64,000 nt of DNA from Pomphorhynchus laevis (Eukaryota > Acanthocephala > Palaeacanthocephala > Echinorhynchida > Pomphorhynchidae): contig WNNJ02003773.1 in assembly GCA_012934845.2 (NCBI GenBank), positions 62,001 through 126,000 of the forward strand, given 5' to 3'. The translations under genes and the position numbers were made by a program. The notes beneath the pieces were generated by a model that saw only the letters and a list, made by a program, of their open reading frames with translations, did no database searches and was not told the origin of the DNA. Positions 10,937 through 29,860 of this stretch are shown here, piece by piece. Position 1 is the first letter of the stretch. Every line of letters starts with the position of its first letter.

Positions 10937-13900
10937 ATGTCTGCTGTACCACAAATAATCGTAACGAAAATCACTTCCAATGAAACCGGAAGAGAGAAGT
11001 TTAAAAAGATGATTCATAAATCATATGCGGCAGTAGTCAAAAATACTTTAATACCATCAATACAACGGAACATCTACCAGGCAATTGTTCGATTTCGAAG
11101 GAATCGGATGCCACAACTACTTTATTCGTGGCTCCTGAAATGAGAAGGGCGAGTCTCAGAGCATAAAGGATAATAGTTCGTGGCATAGTAGAAGGTGACG
11201 ATGTTTAGATGTTCCGATGCTCCTGAAAAGCTTGGCCTCCCTTATGTGAAACCCCGTTTCATTATTAGACTTCCGGGAATAGGAACTGACATAACAAGAT
11301 GCCTTTCAATTACACTAAGTGATGAGCACGACGCTGATGCATTAAAGAATGCTTACAGGCTTATGGGCTCAAGTTTCTCCTGTTTCTACATATCATCTGA
11401 TAAGTCTAAGGAGGAACGTGAGGCACATACAATATCACTTGAGAAGCTTCGAAAAATGCGACAAAAGCATTCTAATCAGTGTTTTGTCTTACTCAATGTA
11501 GGGATTATAGAGATGAAGAAAGGCGCTTCTAGCGGCTCTGTTGCGAGCCAAAAAGAGCGAAAGAGTAAAAGTCTATGTTTGGTGTTCTAGTCACGAAACA
11601 GCCTTGCCGACAATGAATACGTCTCAAGTATCGCTTCAAAACGATTGCACCACTATTTCAAATGACGTATTTAAAATTGATATGTGCTACTAACTTTATT
11701 ATTGTTACAGATGTGTCTTTATTTATCGGAGAGATAAAGTTCAATGCGCTCATTGACACTGGAAATCGTTAAATTTTATCGACGATTCTGTAACGTACTC
11801 ACTCGGTTTCCAAGTGCTTCCATCCAATACTAACGTCTATCTGGCATCAGATACGACCAAACGTGTTCAAGGTTGATGCTTGATTGATTTTGTTATGGAG
11901 GGTCATCGATATGTCCAGATTGAGTTCTTTGTCCTGCCTCGATTGTGTGCCGACCTTATACTCAGACTTCCATGTCTGAGCAGGCACAATAGTCTGGAGA
12001 TACAGTTTGGTGGCTCATTATCTGATTTTCAATTAACTGCTGCTGCATTGAATCACGTTTGACTGCCGCTACTTTTCCGAAATCTTACTCTTGACGTGAA
12101 ACCTGTCGCAACAGAGAAAGTACAACTGATATGATCAGGAATTCATTGATCAGGAACTACACAGAACGTTATCTAAGGGAATAATAGAGGAGAGTGTATC
12201 TCCATGGAGAGCGCAAATTGTCTTAGTACCCCGCAAAACTGGTCGAAGACGATTAGTAGTCGATTTCTCTCAAACAATGAATCACTACACTCAGCCTGAT
12301 GCATAACCTATTCCACTCATATCTGACATAGTGAATGATATATCCAAAGGTGTATATTTTTCAGTCTTGGATCTACAGAAAACATATTATCAAATCGATA
12401 TTGATCCATCTGAGCGTTACCTTACTGTTTTTGAAGGTAATGGGCAGCTTTACCAATTTCGCAAGATACCTACGGGTATTACTAATGGTGTTTCTGCGTT
12501 TCAAAGGTATATGAACAATTTTATAAAAGAAAACAAATTTCAAAATATTTACTCAAATCTTAACGACATTATAATTTGTGGCAACACTCTTGATGAACAT
12601 GACACCAACTTAAAAAAGTTCCAACATGCTGCCCAGAAGCACAGACTCGAACTAAACCATTCTAAATGTAAATGCACATTAATGAAGATACGTACACTTG
12701 GTACGAATTAAGCCACATCATGTTAAGACCAGATACAACAAGGTTTTCCGCTCTTTACGATCTTACAATTCCATCAAATCAAACCTCATTAAAACGACTG
12801 TTGGGTTTCTACGCATATTATAGTCGGTGGATAAAAACGTTTCGACTAAAATAGCTCCACTCGATCACATCATGTCAACTTTCCCTTTAAAGACGAAGCA
12901 AAAAGAGCTGTGGAATACCTCCGAAATGAGATAGTGAACGCTGCAATGTATACTATAGATGAAACCATACCTTTTGTTGTGGAAACCGATGCGTCCGACA
13001 CGGCTATTGTTGCAACTTTATTACAAAAGAATCGTCCAGTAGCATTCTTTTCTCGAACTTTGAACACTCATGAAAGAAGCCACCACATAATAGAAAAGGA
13101 AGCGTATGCAATCGTGGAAGCTGTACGAAACTGGAAACACTGTATCATTCCCCGTAAATTTTTGCTAATCACCGATCAGAAATCTGTTTAATTCATGTTC
13201 AACCACGAAGGCCGTCGCAAAATTAAGAATGAGAAAATAGCTAGATGGCGTATGACTATGTCTAATTATCAATATGATATTAAGTACCGTCCTGGATCAA
13301 GTAATATGTCTGCCGATCTTGTCTCGAGATATATGCGCTTCCACTGCCAACACAAGAATTCTCAAAGAAATACACATTAGCCTCTTACATCTAGAGATTA
13401 CGAGAATGTTTCATTACGTCCACAGTCAAAACCTACCATATTCGATAGAAGATGTGTGATCCTTCACATCGTTTTGTGAAGTATGTTGTCGCATCAAGCC
13501 GCGCTTTTTTTCATCGAATGCAAACGTCCTGATCCAGGCTTTACGTCCCATTAATCGCATGTCAATTCATTTTAAAGGACCTTTACCAACATCTACGAAC
13601 GGATCAACGTATACGTTAACTGTCATAGATGAATTCAGCAGGTATCCGTTCGCTTTACCGTTCGTGATATGTCTGCCTAAACAATTATTGACTGCTTGAC
13701 ACGTATATTTTCCTTATGTGGGTATCCATCCTTCATCCATTCTGATCAAAACGCCGCTTTCCAATCTCGACAGCTGAAGAAGTGGTTAACCGATCAAGGG
13801 ATATGTAGCAGTTTCACTACTCCATTCTATCCACAGGGAAATTCTCAATGCGAACGCTTCAATGGCATTATTTGGAAAATTATCCTACTAGGAATAGAGA

Positions 13901-14440
13901 CAGATCGTCTGCACTTACGGCACTGAAAGCAAGCTGACCTCGGCACTTGCTGCTATACGCAGTCTCTTGTGCACCGCACTAATACTACACATCACCTACG
14001 TTTCTTGGCGTTTCCCATAAAAATTTTTGTATCCCTAAGGCTACCTGATTGGTTAACACCTTCTAATCGGGTGTTGCTTAAACGACTAAATAAGCAGTCA
14101 AAGTATGAGCCTTCGGTTGATGAAGTCGAGTTAGTAGACTCAAATCATCTTTGCTCAACAGTTAGTGATAATCAAGGAAGGGAATACAGAATATCGACTC
14201 AAAATCTTTCTCCAAGTGGGCGTTCAACCGATCAACAGTCCATTATTACACCTCCGGAGAGGGCGCGGGAGAACGAAGCAACAGGAAACAAAGTATATAC
14301 TTATGCAGCAGACTGGGAGAACGAAGCAACAGGAGACAAATTATCTACTTATACTGAATACCTTTTAAGTGTAGTTGAAACTGAGGAAACAAACGATTCA
14401 CTATATGTTAATCCGAATGCCGTATTTGAGAGTACATGAA
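10937..14440 (+). mobile_element. Ty3/gypsy LTR retrotransposon fossil
   Basis: A decayed Ty3/gypsy element on the plus strand. Parts in order: a gag- or ORF1-like stretch (about 10940-11590), a protease region around an ALIDTG motif (about 11740), reverse transcriptase (about 12130-12850), RNase H (about 12870-13190), integrase core (about 13500-13930), and a C-terminal tail with a SKYEPSVDEVEL block typical of metazoan gypsy elements. It is broken, with roughly half a dozen or more interruptions, and looks old. No clear pair of LTRs was found. A 55-nt direct repeat (11661-11715 and 14550-14604) lies within and just beyond it. Confidence 0.85.
11661..11715 (+). repeat. 55-nt direct repeat with splice-acceptor look, copy 1
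   Basis: Near-identical to 14550-14604. Both contain a TACTAAC heptamer, a T-rich run and an AG about 20 nt later, the layout of a branch point plus 3' splice site. The repeat lies inside the gypsy fossil. Function is not known. Confidence 0.6.
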
Positions 14441-14492
14441 CAGATATGGAACCCTGCGAATTACGGAGATCCAGCCGCATTCGACTAACAAA

Positions 14493-14520
14493 TAGTTGTG
14501 GCGAGATCCCGCCACAACTA
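14493..14520. repeat. Perfect 11-bp stem-loop
   Basis: TAGTTGTGGCG, a 6-nt loop, then its exact complement. Flanked on both sides by the direct repeat CGACTAACAAAT (14482 and 14525). Its GC content stands out from the surroundings. It could be a terminator-like hairpin of the neighbouring element or a tiny foldback insertion. Confidence 0.6.
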
Positions 14521-14549
14521 TATCTCGACTAACAAATTGACTGGGGAAG

Positions 14550-14604
14550 AATGACTTATTTGAAATTGATATGTGTTACTAACTTTATTATTGTTATAGA
14601 TGTG
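14550..14604 (+). repeat. 55-nt direct repeat with splice-acceptor look, copy 2
   Basis: Second copy of the 11661-11715 sequence, located between the gypsy fossil and the following LINE fragment. Confidence 0.6.
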
Positions 14605-15965
14605 CTGAATAGAACCTCTTTGGCTTAGCTGATTATCTGCGAAAAGGGAAATATCTCTAAAGGCAATCGGTGATCTCCTCTTAGCTCTTGATCACCAGTT
14701 AACTTTCTGGTCATTTCGCTTGATTTGTCGTTGGCTTTTGACGTTGTAGATAACTCTATTCTCCTTCACCTCATTCGACATCATAATGGCTTCTCCACCT
14801 CGAGACTTAAATGGTTATTGTCATATCTTACTGGCCGCTCTGCCACTGTATCATCCGGTAACGCAGTTATTGCATTGTTCGATATACCCTGTGGTGTACT
14901 GCAAGGTTCTGTACTCGGCTCAATCTTATTATTCCTTCTGCTTGGAAATCTCGATTCACTTTGCTTAGCAGTCAAATGTTATGTCATGCAATATTCAAAT
15001 GACATCTTTATCTATTCATCCACACCCAATTTATCCTTAACTACTCTTCTCGCTTCAGTTTCATCCTTTTAGAATACATATCTACCCACCTTTCATTTAT
15101 TAGAATGATAGTAAATCCTACGAAATCTGGTGTTCTTTAAATCAACCCTTCCCACATGCAGATTCGATCTTATCCTGATCTCTTTTTCAATCGTTATTGT
15201 CTTCCTTGCGTAGATTCGCTAACATTTATCGTAGTAATAATATACTCCTCTCTCGTTCTCATCATTTGCATTAAAAAAAGGTTCGTTCCTTTCTTCGTGA
15301 CATTCATCACATTCGAAAAACCACTAATTTTCCATTTCCAACACTTTGATGTCTTCCTTTCTGCTACCTGGTTTTGACTATTGCATCTCACTTTTCTCAA
15401 ACTTCCCATCTTGTGTTACTGCTCCTCTGTTTCACTTTCTTCGCACTGATGTCCTCATACGTCTTCGACGCCGGCATTTTGATCCCATATCCATTGAACT
15501 TATCAACCTTCATTGACTCAGTGTACAGAATCGTGATTTATATAATCTGTCGTTCTCGCTTTTCGATTACTTTCTCATCCCATCCGTATCTTCACCTAGA
15601 ATTGGACGGTGCTGAATGTTCATCCTTCAGAGCACTTCGCTCAAGCAATTAGTTTCCGCTACATATTCCTAATCATTATTCGAACTTTGGCCTGCGTTCC
15701 TATCTCATTTTTTTGCCTCCATTTGGAGTTCGATTCCCCTTAAACTTCGTTGCCAGTCTAACTTCACTACCTTTAAATATATGATTCGCTTCTGTCTACT
15801 AAATGATCAAGCCCTACAACTCAGCTAGTGATGAGATCCGATTTTTTTTCATCGTTTAAACAGCGGCTACGTTATGTGGACTTTAATCACATCATTTTTT
15901 TAATTTTTGTTTATTTCAGTGGACTTGTAAGCGGCCTGTCTGTATAAGACACTTAAAAATTAATA
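14605..15965 (+). pseudogene. CR1/L2-like LINE, decayed
   Basis: The plus strand shows SLDLSLAFDVVDNSILLHLI (motif A region), WLLSYLTGRSATVS, CGVLQGSVLGSILLF (motif B) and a YSNDIFIYSS segment where YxDD is expected (about 14720-15030). Farther on, weaker C-terminal pieces end in SIPLKLRCQSNFTTFKYMIR (about 15720-15790). The catalytic YxDD is changed (YSND) and the frame is interrupted. A 3' end with an AATAAATC/TATC tail lies at about 15955-15980. Same clade as 59880-61000. Confidence 0.75.
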
Positions 15966-16189
15966 AATCTATCTATAAATTTTAACTTGATATAAATATA
16001 AAGTGTGAAAAATCTTATATAATGATATATATTTAATATAATATAATCTTATATATTTATTTTTTCATTCAAATGCATTCCAAAGCCAAAATGCTATTCA
16101 GACATAATCCAAAAAATAAAACAAGCAAATATTCAATCAATGAAGCTAAATAGGATAGTTTAATAGAGCTGCTGAATGGCGGCATTGTT

Positions 16190-16880
16190 CACGTATCCAT
16201 TTGCAGTATCGTGATTTAAAAGTGATCAAGCTGGGGGAATAACGACTTCCTCGGGCAGCCCATTTCACATGTTAATTCCCGTCTTAGACAGTTTAAATAT
16301 TTTCGGTAATCTGCGAAATCGAAATTTATACAAGACTACTATGTCCCCGCAACCTACCTACCAGACTAGTGATTACATCGGTGGGATAACCCACATGTGC
16401 TTTAAACAAAGCATTTCCAAAGCTATGAACCTCTCACGTACTGACAACATTTTTATACGACTAAGACGTATATGATAATCACTATGACCTAAGCCAACGC
16501 AGAGCCTCAAATCTTATAGTTCTCGCTTGGTGACAGAAAAATAAGTTTGAATGCAGTATTCCAAGTGTGGTCCGACGAAGGAGTTGAATAACTTCTTGAA
16601 CATTTGACAGCTTAACATGATGAATGCCTCTTTTTACAATATAATGTGCGAGTAGCTTTACCTAGAGTTAAATCGGTGCTCAACTTTGTTTTCAAGGATC
16701 GATTGACAATAATACCTAAATTTATATGCTTAGACACTTTCTTTAAGACAATGTCTTTAATTTAGTACCTAAGAGTTTCAGATGAGCGACCTAATTGCAT
16801 GAGGAAACATTTGTCATTTAACCGTCCAGTAGATTAGCACCAATTGGAAAGAGAGTTCAGATCATTTGGCAAATATACCT
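16190..16880 (-). pseudogene. Minus-strand LINE RT C-terminal relic
   Basis: The minus strand reads a NDKCFLMQLGRSS block, then INLGIIVNRSLKTKLSTDL, then FNSFVGPHLEYCIQTYFS and TSLVGRLRGHSSLV. This is the order of the thumb and C-terminal region of CR1/Jockey-like LINEs (KCxVMHLG, LGV.D..L, VRPHLEY, LxGRLRGHS). It is broken by shifts, and only the C-terminal third of the RT is left. Confidence 0.7.
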
Positions 16881-16969
16881 AAATCTTATTTAGGTCTTAT
16901 TTATCCTTATTTTTAATTTCAAACTTGTAAGATACTAGATAATTAAATTAAATCAGAAAAAATACGTCA

Positions 16970-17264
16970 TTATCATGTATTTGTCCCCTCTACTATGTAA
17001 GGTCGAAGAATAGGAGAAACCTGATAAGATAACAGTTCCTCCTGATGACATCTAATCCTTATTCTTATACATCGTCTGTTATTTATTATTCAACTCATAA
17101 AAATTGACTTTTATTTTAAATTTCAATTTTAAATTTTAACTTGGTATAAATTATACAAAATATTATTCATAATTATTTATTATTGAATTAATAAATTTTG
17201 ATATAGTATTCTTATTTTTATTTTATAATTATATAAAATACGTAGACTCAGTTAGCTGATTTGA
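16970..17264 (-). repeat. Helitron-like repeat, ~295-bp copy
   Basis: Reverse-orientation copy of the family described at 62505. The 5' end TCAAATCAGC lies at 17264 going left, and the 3' end is CATGATAA followed by T at 16970, where the better copies read CATGCTAA|T. Part of the paired-stem head is conserved, with wobble-preserving changes. Confidence 0.65.
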
Positions 17265-17401
17265 TTTGTTTAAAATAACGATTTCGTTTAGTAAATAAAT
17301 CCTCGTTACACAAATAATGACACGATTATCATATTTCGTCTAATATTGACAAACTATATTTTTGTTAATATTAGACGCTGACAATAAGCTGGCTAATTTA
17401 C

Positions 17402-17560
17402 ATTTCTGGATAGCATAAAGGACAGCTTGTCATGTTTTAAATGTACATTATCATCATCGCATATTTTAACTCTCTCGCTGTCCACGGATTTTCGGTACCA
17501 ATTACTTAATTGTATATCAGTTATGATGACTCCATTGCCAATCAAAACTAATAATATTTC
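17402..17560 (-). CDS. Candidate orphan exon
   Basis: A 53-codon frame on the minus strand, preceded by a CGCAG acceptor and ended by AAT|GTAAAT. The peptide starts EILLVLIGNGVIITDIQL and ends KLSFMLSRN. GC content and codon variety are higher than the flanks. No family is recognised, and partner exons were not found. It could be one exon of an unidentified minus-strand gene or a chance open frame. Confidence 0.25.
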
Positions 17561-17751
17561 CTGCGGTTTTAATTGCTATTTAAATCCATTTAAATTTATA
17601 TAATAGAGGAATATCTACGATTTTTAAGAGAAAATCCCGACCAGGTATTTTTTAAATATTCGTCCTCGTAATTTAAGAAATATTATGAATGTAATACGGC
17701 TATTTATTTTAATTTGAAGCAATTTTTATATAAATTTGAAACTATTCTCCG

Positions 17752-18160
17752 ATGACCTCTAATCCTTATTCTTATACATCGTCTGTTATTTATTAGTCAA
17801 TTCATAAAATTGATATTTATTTCAAATTTTAATTATAAATTTTATTCTTAGATAAATAAAAAGTGTATAAATTTTATAATTATTTATTTTTATAATTATT
17901 TATCTTTATTCTTAATCTCATTCGTATAAGAAATATTTAAAAATATTCATATTTTTATAATTTTTATATTTTATAACATATTTTCTTCACTTTCCTTTTG
18001 GTGACTTTTATTTTTATTTAAATTTTAATAATAAATTCTATCGTTATATATAAATTATAAAAAATCTTGTATAATCATTTATTATCTATGATTATTTAGC
18101 TTTATCTTTAATTTATACATAGTATAAAATACTTAGAATCAGTTACCTGATCTGATTAGT
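17752..18160 (-). repeat. Helitron-like repeat, partial divergent copy
   Basis: Begins with the GATGACCTCTAATCCTTATTC block and the GTCTGTTATTTATTAGTC block shared by the family and ends with a decayed CAGTTACCTGATCTGATT end. The stem-forming head is missing. Confidence 0.5.
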
Positions 18161-18224
18161 TTAAGTCAACTTAATAAAATAAATCATCTGAATAAAAATA
18201 ATATATTAGAAAAACGGGACAAAC

Positions 18225-18324
18225 CATCGCAATCGAAGATCAAACAGTTGTGCTTTTCTAAAAGTTGGCGCCAATTTAAAACGAGCACTTTTGGATGAAA
18301 ATACCATATGAAATCGTAGCGATT
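18225..18324 (-). pseudogene. Relic of the phosphatase (PGP) first exon
   Basis: The minus strand reads LLEKHNCLIFDCDG, closely matching the end of exon 1 of the phosphatase at 62130-62208 ([14 protein letters not shown]), and keeps the same GATG|GTTTGT donor. The adjoining intron sequence is also shared: 18182-18217 resembles 62090-62128. No in-frame ATG remains and no second exon was found nearby. It sits head-to-head with the kinase, about 55 bp from its start codon. This is a duplicated, decaying exon and could act as promoter or 5'UTR sequence now. Confidence 0.65.
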
Positions 18325-18379
18325 TTAGCCGTTAAGACCTTGATCGAACTATTTGTAATAAATTGAAAAAAAATATTTA

Positions 18380-24944
<6,565 letters not shown>

Positions 24945-25216
24945 GTATGAAATAAAAATAAGTATAATTATAATACTCTAATTTATCTCAAGCTTAACCA
25001 TTTCGAAATAAAATTAAAATATTTTAATTTGAATAATCAACTGCGAGGAATAAAACACCTTTAATTCAGAACGAAACAGTCGATTAAGTTATAACAATAT
25101 TTGGCAGAATTTACGTGGTGGGTATAATCCGGATAACAACTTTGTAGATTAGGACTCGGAAATCATGATCTATATATACGATATTGAAAAATCAACTTCA
25201 AATTATCTTCTTTATC

Positions 25217-25830
25217 TCAGCAAAATTTCGGGGGCTGTGGATCCACAGTAAGTGGAACTTAAAACTTCTTCGTATGTCAGCTTGTCATCTGTAAGCGGAA
25301 ACGATTAATGGACATTTCGTTAATATAAGATTGACTAATTACAATAGCTTGCTTATTTGTAGTTAGTTATCATTATTTCAGATAAAAAGTATTCAAGTAA
25401 TCATAAAAACTCAGTTTTTAGCTATCTTGTTGGTTCATTATAAAATTCAATTTTTGATATATAAGTTTTGTAGAACGACGTTGCGATTTCATTGGAAATC
25501 TGAAAGCACTATTAAAGCAGTTTGCTTTGGCATTCATATTTGTTTTTGATAGGAAAGAACTCAAGCGAAATAAAATTTTAAATTCTATAATGGTATTTGT
25601 GGCATGTTAAAATCAAATCATAGTTTATCGCAAATCTTAAGTATTAAATGCTTTTATATAACAACATTTTTAAAATAATATAAAATACCTATGACCTTTT
25701 AAAAAAAGTTTTATAACCTTGTCAACATGTTATCGATAGTTATTATAAAATAATTGCCCAATATCACATTATTTGAATATTTATTCAATATATTCTACAG
25801 AATACATTATAAAAATTGCAAAACATAAAA
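25217..25830 (-). repeat. Inverted duplication, right arm (copy of kinase exon 5 start)
   Basis: Reverse complement of about 21715-22355, starting about 270 nt after the kinase stop. It keeps the exon-5 acceptor and the bases encoding [11 protein letters not shown] with some changes, and has a short deletion in the AYAAPE region, so it does not encode a kinase. With the left arm it could fold into a ~0.6-kb imperfect duplex if transcription reads through. Confidence 0.85.
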
Positions 25831-25839
25831 TTTCGAAAC

Positions 25840-26480
25840 GCTCTTAATTCAAAACTGGATTATCTAGATTGAGAGTTACTCCTTGTATATCAAACGTTGT
25901 CTTATATGGGTAAACAACGTTTTTCCGTTTTTGTCGTATTTTCTATGTTGCATGAAATACAATGTTATGGTCATTTAAATTTAATTTCAATAATATGTTG
26001 ATGATTTATATATATTCCGAATATATATGACTATATCCTCAGGTATAGATACTTTTACATATAATAGCTGCTTGGACAAACTCTATTACGTTTTATGTTC
26101 TTTTATTTAGTCAATTCATGTCAAATAACAAAAAAGAAATAATTATTACTTCTGAACTACAAAATCGAACAATTTATTTGACCGTAGTGCTTGATTACTA
26201 ATTTATTTTTTATTTGAATCATTTTTGTTACCATGACAATAAGGTTAATAACTTTGGTTCATAGTTAATAATCTCGGTGTTTAAAAATGATTTTTACATT
26301 TATTAATAAGATTTTCTTAATAAATAAGTGTACACTTAACGAATAAATTGCTAGCATTAGGAATGTAATTAGAAAATTTATGTTCTTTCAAGGATTAGAT
26401 TTTTACAATCTTATTCCAATCCGTAGTGGGATCCAATCCAACAAGTTCACACTAACGCGTCATTCTCATTTTGATCAATT
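25840..26480. other. AT-rich spacer
   Basis: No recognisable gene or element. It separates the kinase locus from the LINE cluster. Confidence 0.4.
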
Positions 26481-29325
26481 TAATGTGTGTCACACACCTG
26501 AGGTAACAATCTCGACATGAGGTGAATTAAAAATCTTAGTATTTGCTCATCTCGTCCCGAGATGGCCCAGGTGCACCAAAAAGCACATGAACCTCATCTA
26601 TTTGTGACAATCGCTGGTATCGTTTCAGGGCCTATCTTGCTCTCGTCCGGACATTCTTGAATCTATTCAAGTCTAATCTGAGAGCCCAATTCACCGAAAT
26701 GGTGAAATACAGGTATCTTATTGGATGTGTAAAATAATGGAGGAGTTGATTCGTTAGAATGGAAGAAAATGCTGATATTGTCAATCTCTTTAACTCTTTT
26801 CTTGTAAAAGGTGTTCCATGAAATACAAACACTTGCGTCTTATGAGAATTAAGAAGGAGGTTGTATGAGGTTAACTGTACTTTTAAACTTAAGCAGAAAT
26901 TGCTGATTTTTAAGACATATCTTTACACCTGCGTCTTGAAAACAAGGTGATAGTATCACAAGCAAATATTATCAGATGTTGATCGTGCATTAAAGGTCTA
27001 ACAAGAATAATAGAGGTAGCTAAGTACAAGATTGGAGAGAGGGAAGCCTTGAGGTACACCAGTAATTGGGTAGAAGTGTGATGCATCTAGGTTGTCTTCA
27101 TAGTAAAAGCGCTTGGTACATAGCTTTATTTCCACCCTTTTAACAATTCTTGCAGCAATCCGAGGGATCTAAGAAAGGAGATACTGAGGGAATGGAAATA
27201 TGGTTAAATGCATGGAAAAGTCGATAAAAACAGCAACAGATAACTGATGGCTGTTCTCCATCAGAATCGGTACACTTCAACAGCTGCTGACTGAAGCGAG
27301 TTTCTACTAATATACCCTTGAAAACTTGGTGAAATCAAATTTTGCCTAACCAAATGATTACGGATTTTACGAGCAAGCGATTTTCCGTAAATGGAAAAAG
27401 GGAGTTTAGAATCAAAATGTGCTGCAGCTGTTATACGAATTATTTTTGGAAAAACTATTCTTCTTGCAACATTAATACCAGCAATATCGAATGATGATGC
27501 TAACAGCATTAGTGATGGCGATCGTCTTTCATATAACAGTATGTCAAAAGCTGCCAGACCCGCGTGGATATTGGCGTATGGAATTTTGAGTCTTGATGAG
27601 GGACTCTCCAAGAATATCAGTCATAGACAAATACATACTTCTGAAAGAAATGTTATGGCCTTAAGTACCAATCCAACTTGTAGCATTCTGTTTCCAACTG
27701 ACAAATATCTCTTTATTGAATATATTCCTGAAGTACGACTGGGAAGGGTTAAGGCGAGCAATGCAAGCCCTATCACTACTCAGCTGGAGTCTGCGACCAG
27801 AATTCTAATATCCTTTTGAGATAATATGTATGAAAGAGTCAGACATATTATGATCCCTCTACTTTCAAAGTGGGATTAAAAATGCGGCCTTTATAGGTTG
27901 TCGATAAAATCCCGATAACTGGCTGAAATATGTAGGAATTAAATAGGGACAAACTCGCATTACTTTCAACAGGAAAGAGTCTGATTGCAGCCTAGAAGGC
28001 AACTTTGATTTGATCAAAGTGGTATCTTCTTTGCAGTAGGTTATCTTCTTATAACCGCCATCAAAGTAGGTCATGCGAGCTGAACAATTGCTGTCGCGAC
28101 TATTTAATAAAGAAGAGTTTAAGCAACCACTTTTGATAAAACAGTTGAATACATATGAGAGAATTGGTAGATATGCAATGAAAGCTAGGGGCAGGTGGTA
28201 CATTAGTAAGGTATTCGTTCCTTGCTATGCAGAGTAGGGTGTTGATCCAGCGACCAGTTCTATCGTTGAAGTCCTTAAGTGTCATGACATAATCACTACA
28301 AATTATTCGATCCAAGAAGTCGCGATTCTTATGTCGAATGTAGATATTGGCTAGACTTAATCGATTACCGTCATTACAGAGTGTTACAGCTAAAAAAGAT
28401 AGGGCAGGACAAGTAAGAGGAATGATCTTAGTGAGCATTTAACAATGATTACGATACCTTGAGATGACGAGGAGTGAGAATGGCTTATGTACAGAGTATA
28501 GAGAGAGTGCTAATGTGGAGTGGTATCAAACGAGTAATTTCTTGATGCAGTCCAGATTGATTTAGTTTCATGAAAGAAAATGACGTCAGCATCACGACCT
28601 TACAGAAGACGAAAGACAGAATCACTCCCAAATTCCATTGAAGGATGTTAAGTGAAAAAAGGTTTTGACTACTTCCCATTGCATTAACTACAAACAGAAA
28701 GGAACAACCTAATAATTGGAGCCATAGCAGGATGGTTACCCAACCCTTTGCTGCCAGTACCTATGTGGATCTACCATCAACGCTCGTTTCGTTTGCGTTG
28801 AATGACTTACTGGCGATATCATCATTTCTCGCCGAACGCTTGGCTTATTCTTAGACAACTTAACTTTCAATTTCTGATTGTCGTTGTCACTAGACGCAAC
28901 TCTCTTGTTAGAAGTTGCTGTTGGCACGTTGACGGTTTAAGGAGTCACGATGGTATTGAGGAGTCACCATGTCCGATATTCCCATAATCTTGTAGGTTGT
29001 CCCTGGAAAACTTGATATAAAACAGAGCAGAATCATTTAACTCAAAACCAATTCTAAATGTACCGGAAAATTTCCTGGTTGTGCATTACTTTATCAGGTT
29101 AGAGACAAATAAAGGGTCTCAAGAGTTTTTCGAAATATTTCTCGACTTTCAGTGCAACGATTACAATCTTCATCAGATTCATGAGCTTTTTCACAGGAAT
29201 AAGCTCTATTGTTTCATTGGTATTATCACTTACACTTACTTCGTAGTTTCCAATGTTGTAGAACATCTTTTTTGCATCAGGATCAACTTTATCCTGAATG
29301 TAATTAATTTTTGCCGTCATTTTGT
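26480..29325 (-). mobile_element. EN+RT LINE (family A), decayed minus-strand copy B
   Basis: The minus strand carries, from 5' to 3', an ORF1-like region (about 28730-29320, with an ELNDSALFYIKFSRDN piece), an endonuclease region opening [10 protein letters not shown] (28485-28660) and continuing LSLANIYIRHKNRDFLDRI and [10 protein letters not shown] (28100-28440), an RT region (about 26900-27400) and a C-terminal block KELKRLTISAFSSIL (26632-26832). The order and residues match the fuller copy at 55785-59635. The frame is broken many times. The 3'UTR contains a CACACACCTGAGGT phrase shared with copies at 29.9 and 33.8 kb. Confidence 0.8.
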
Positions 29326-29329
29326 TTTA

Positions 29330-29860
29330 GCTCTGACTGTGCACAAATCAAAATGTTAATTTTCTGAAGATGCTGATAGTTACTAGCGAAATATCAAAAT
29401 TTATTATAAAAATAATCTAATTTTATGGAAACGTATTTCTGATAAATTTATGTTCCGTAGCCAAAATGCTCAAAATGATTTTTACAATAGAAATGTTAAT
29501 ATCTATTATAGAAGCAAAATAACGTGCTATTATATGTAATTAACCTAAAGAGCAAAACATAGAGAACTCAAAAATAAAGAATTTTGGTAGTATGGAATAA
29601 TGAGGAAATGATATGATTAATGTAAATAATTTGTGTATATTAAGGGAGAAACGACTGTTGGCAATGCTACTCACAAGTATAGGTCATATGCATCGATAAT
29701 GTTATTTTTTTATTCAATAATTATAATAAGATCTTTTAAATACAAAAAACTCCAGTGAATAAATAAGGGTTAACAGAATGAGGTTAAATAAGGGTACAAA
29801 ATTAGAAAAACAAAATCGTCAAAAACTCTCCTTGAACATGTCTTCTATAAAATCTGACAG
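29330..29860. other. Spacer between LINE copies
   Basis: Starts with a fragment of the foldback sequence seen at 7800-7975 (GAAGATGCTGATAGTTACTA), then AT-rich DNA without recognisable features. Confidence 0.4.

Noticed and set aside
14781-15409. Several 60-90 codon ORFs on the opposite strand of the LINE fragment
   Set aside because: Antisense shadows of the CR1/L2-like reverse transcriptase.
27391-27819. 142-codon plus-strand ORF
   Set aside because: Antisense to decayed LINE copy B; the sense strand has the recognisable family order.
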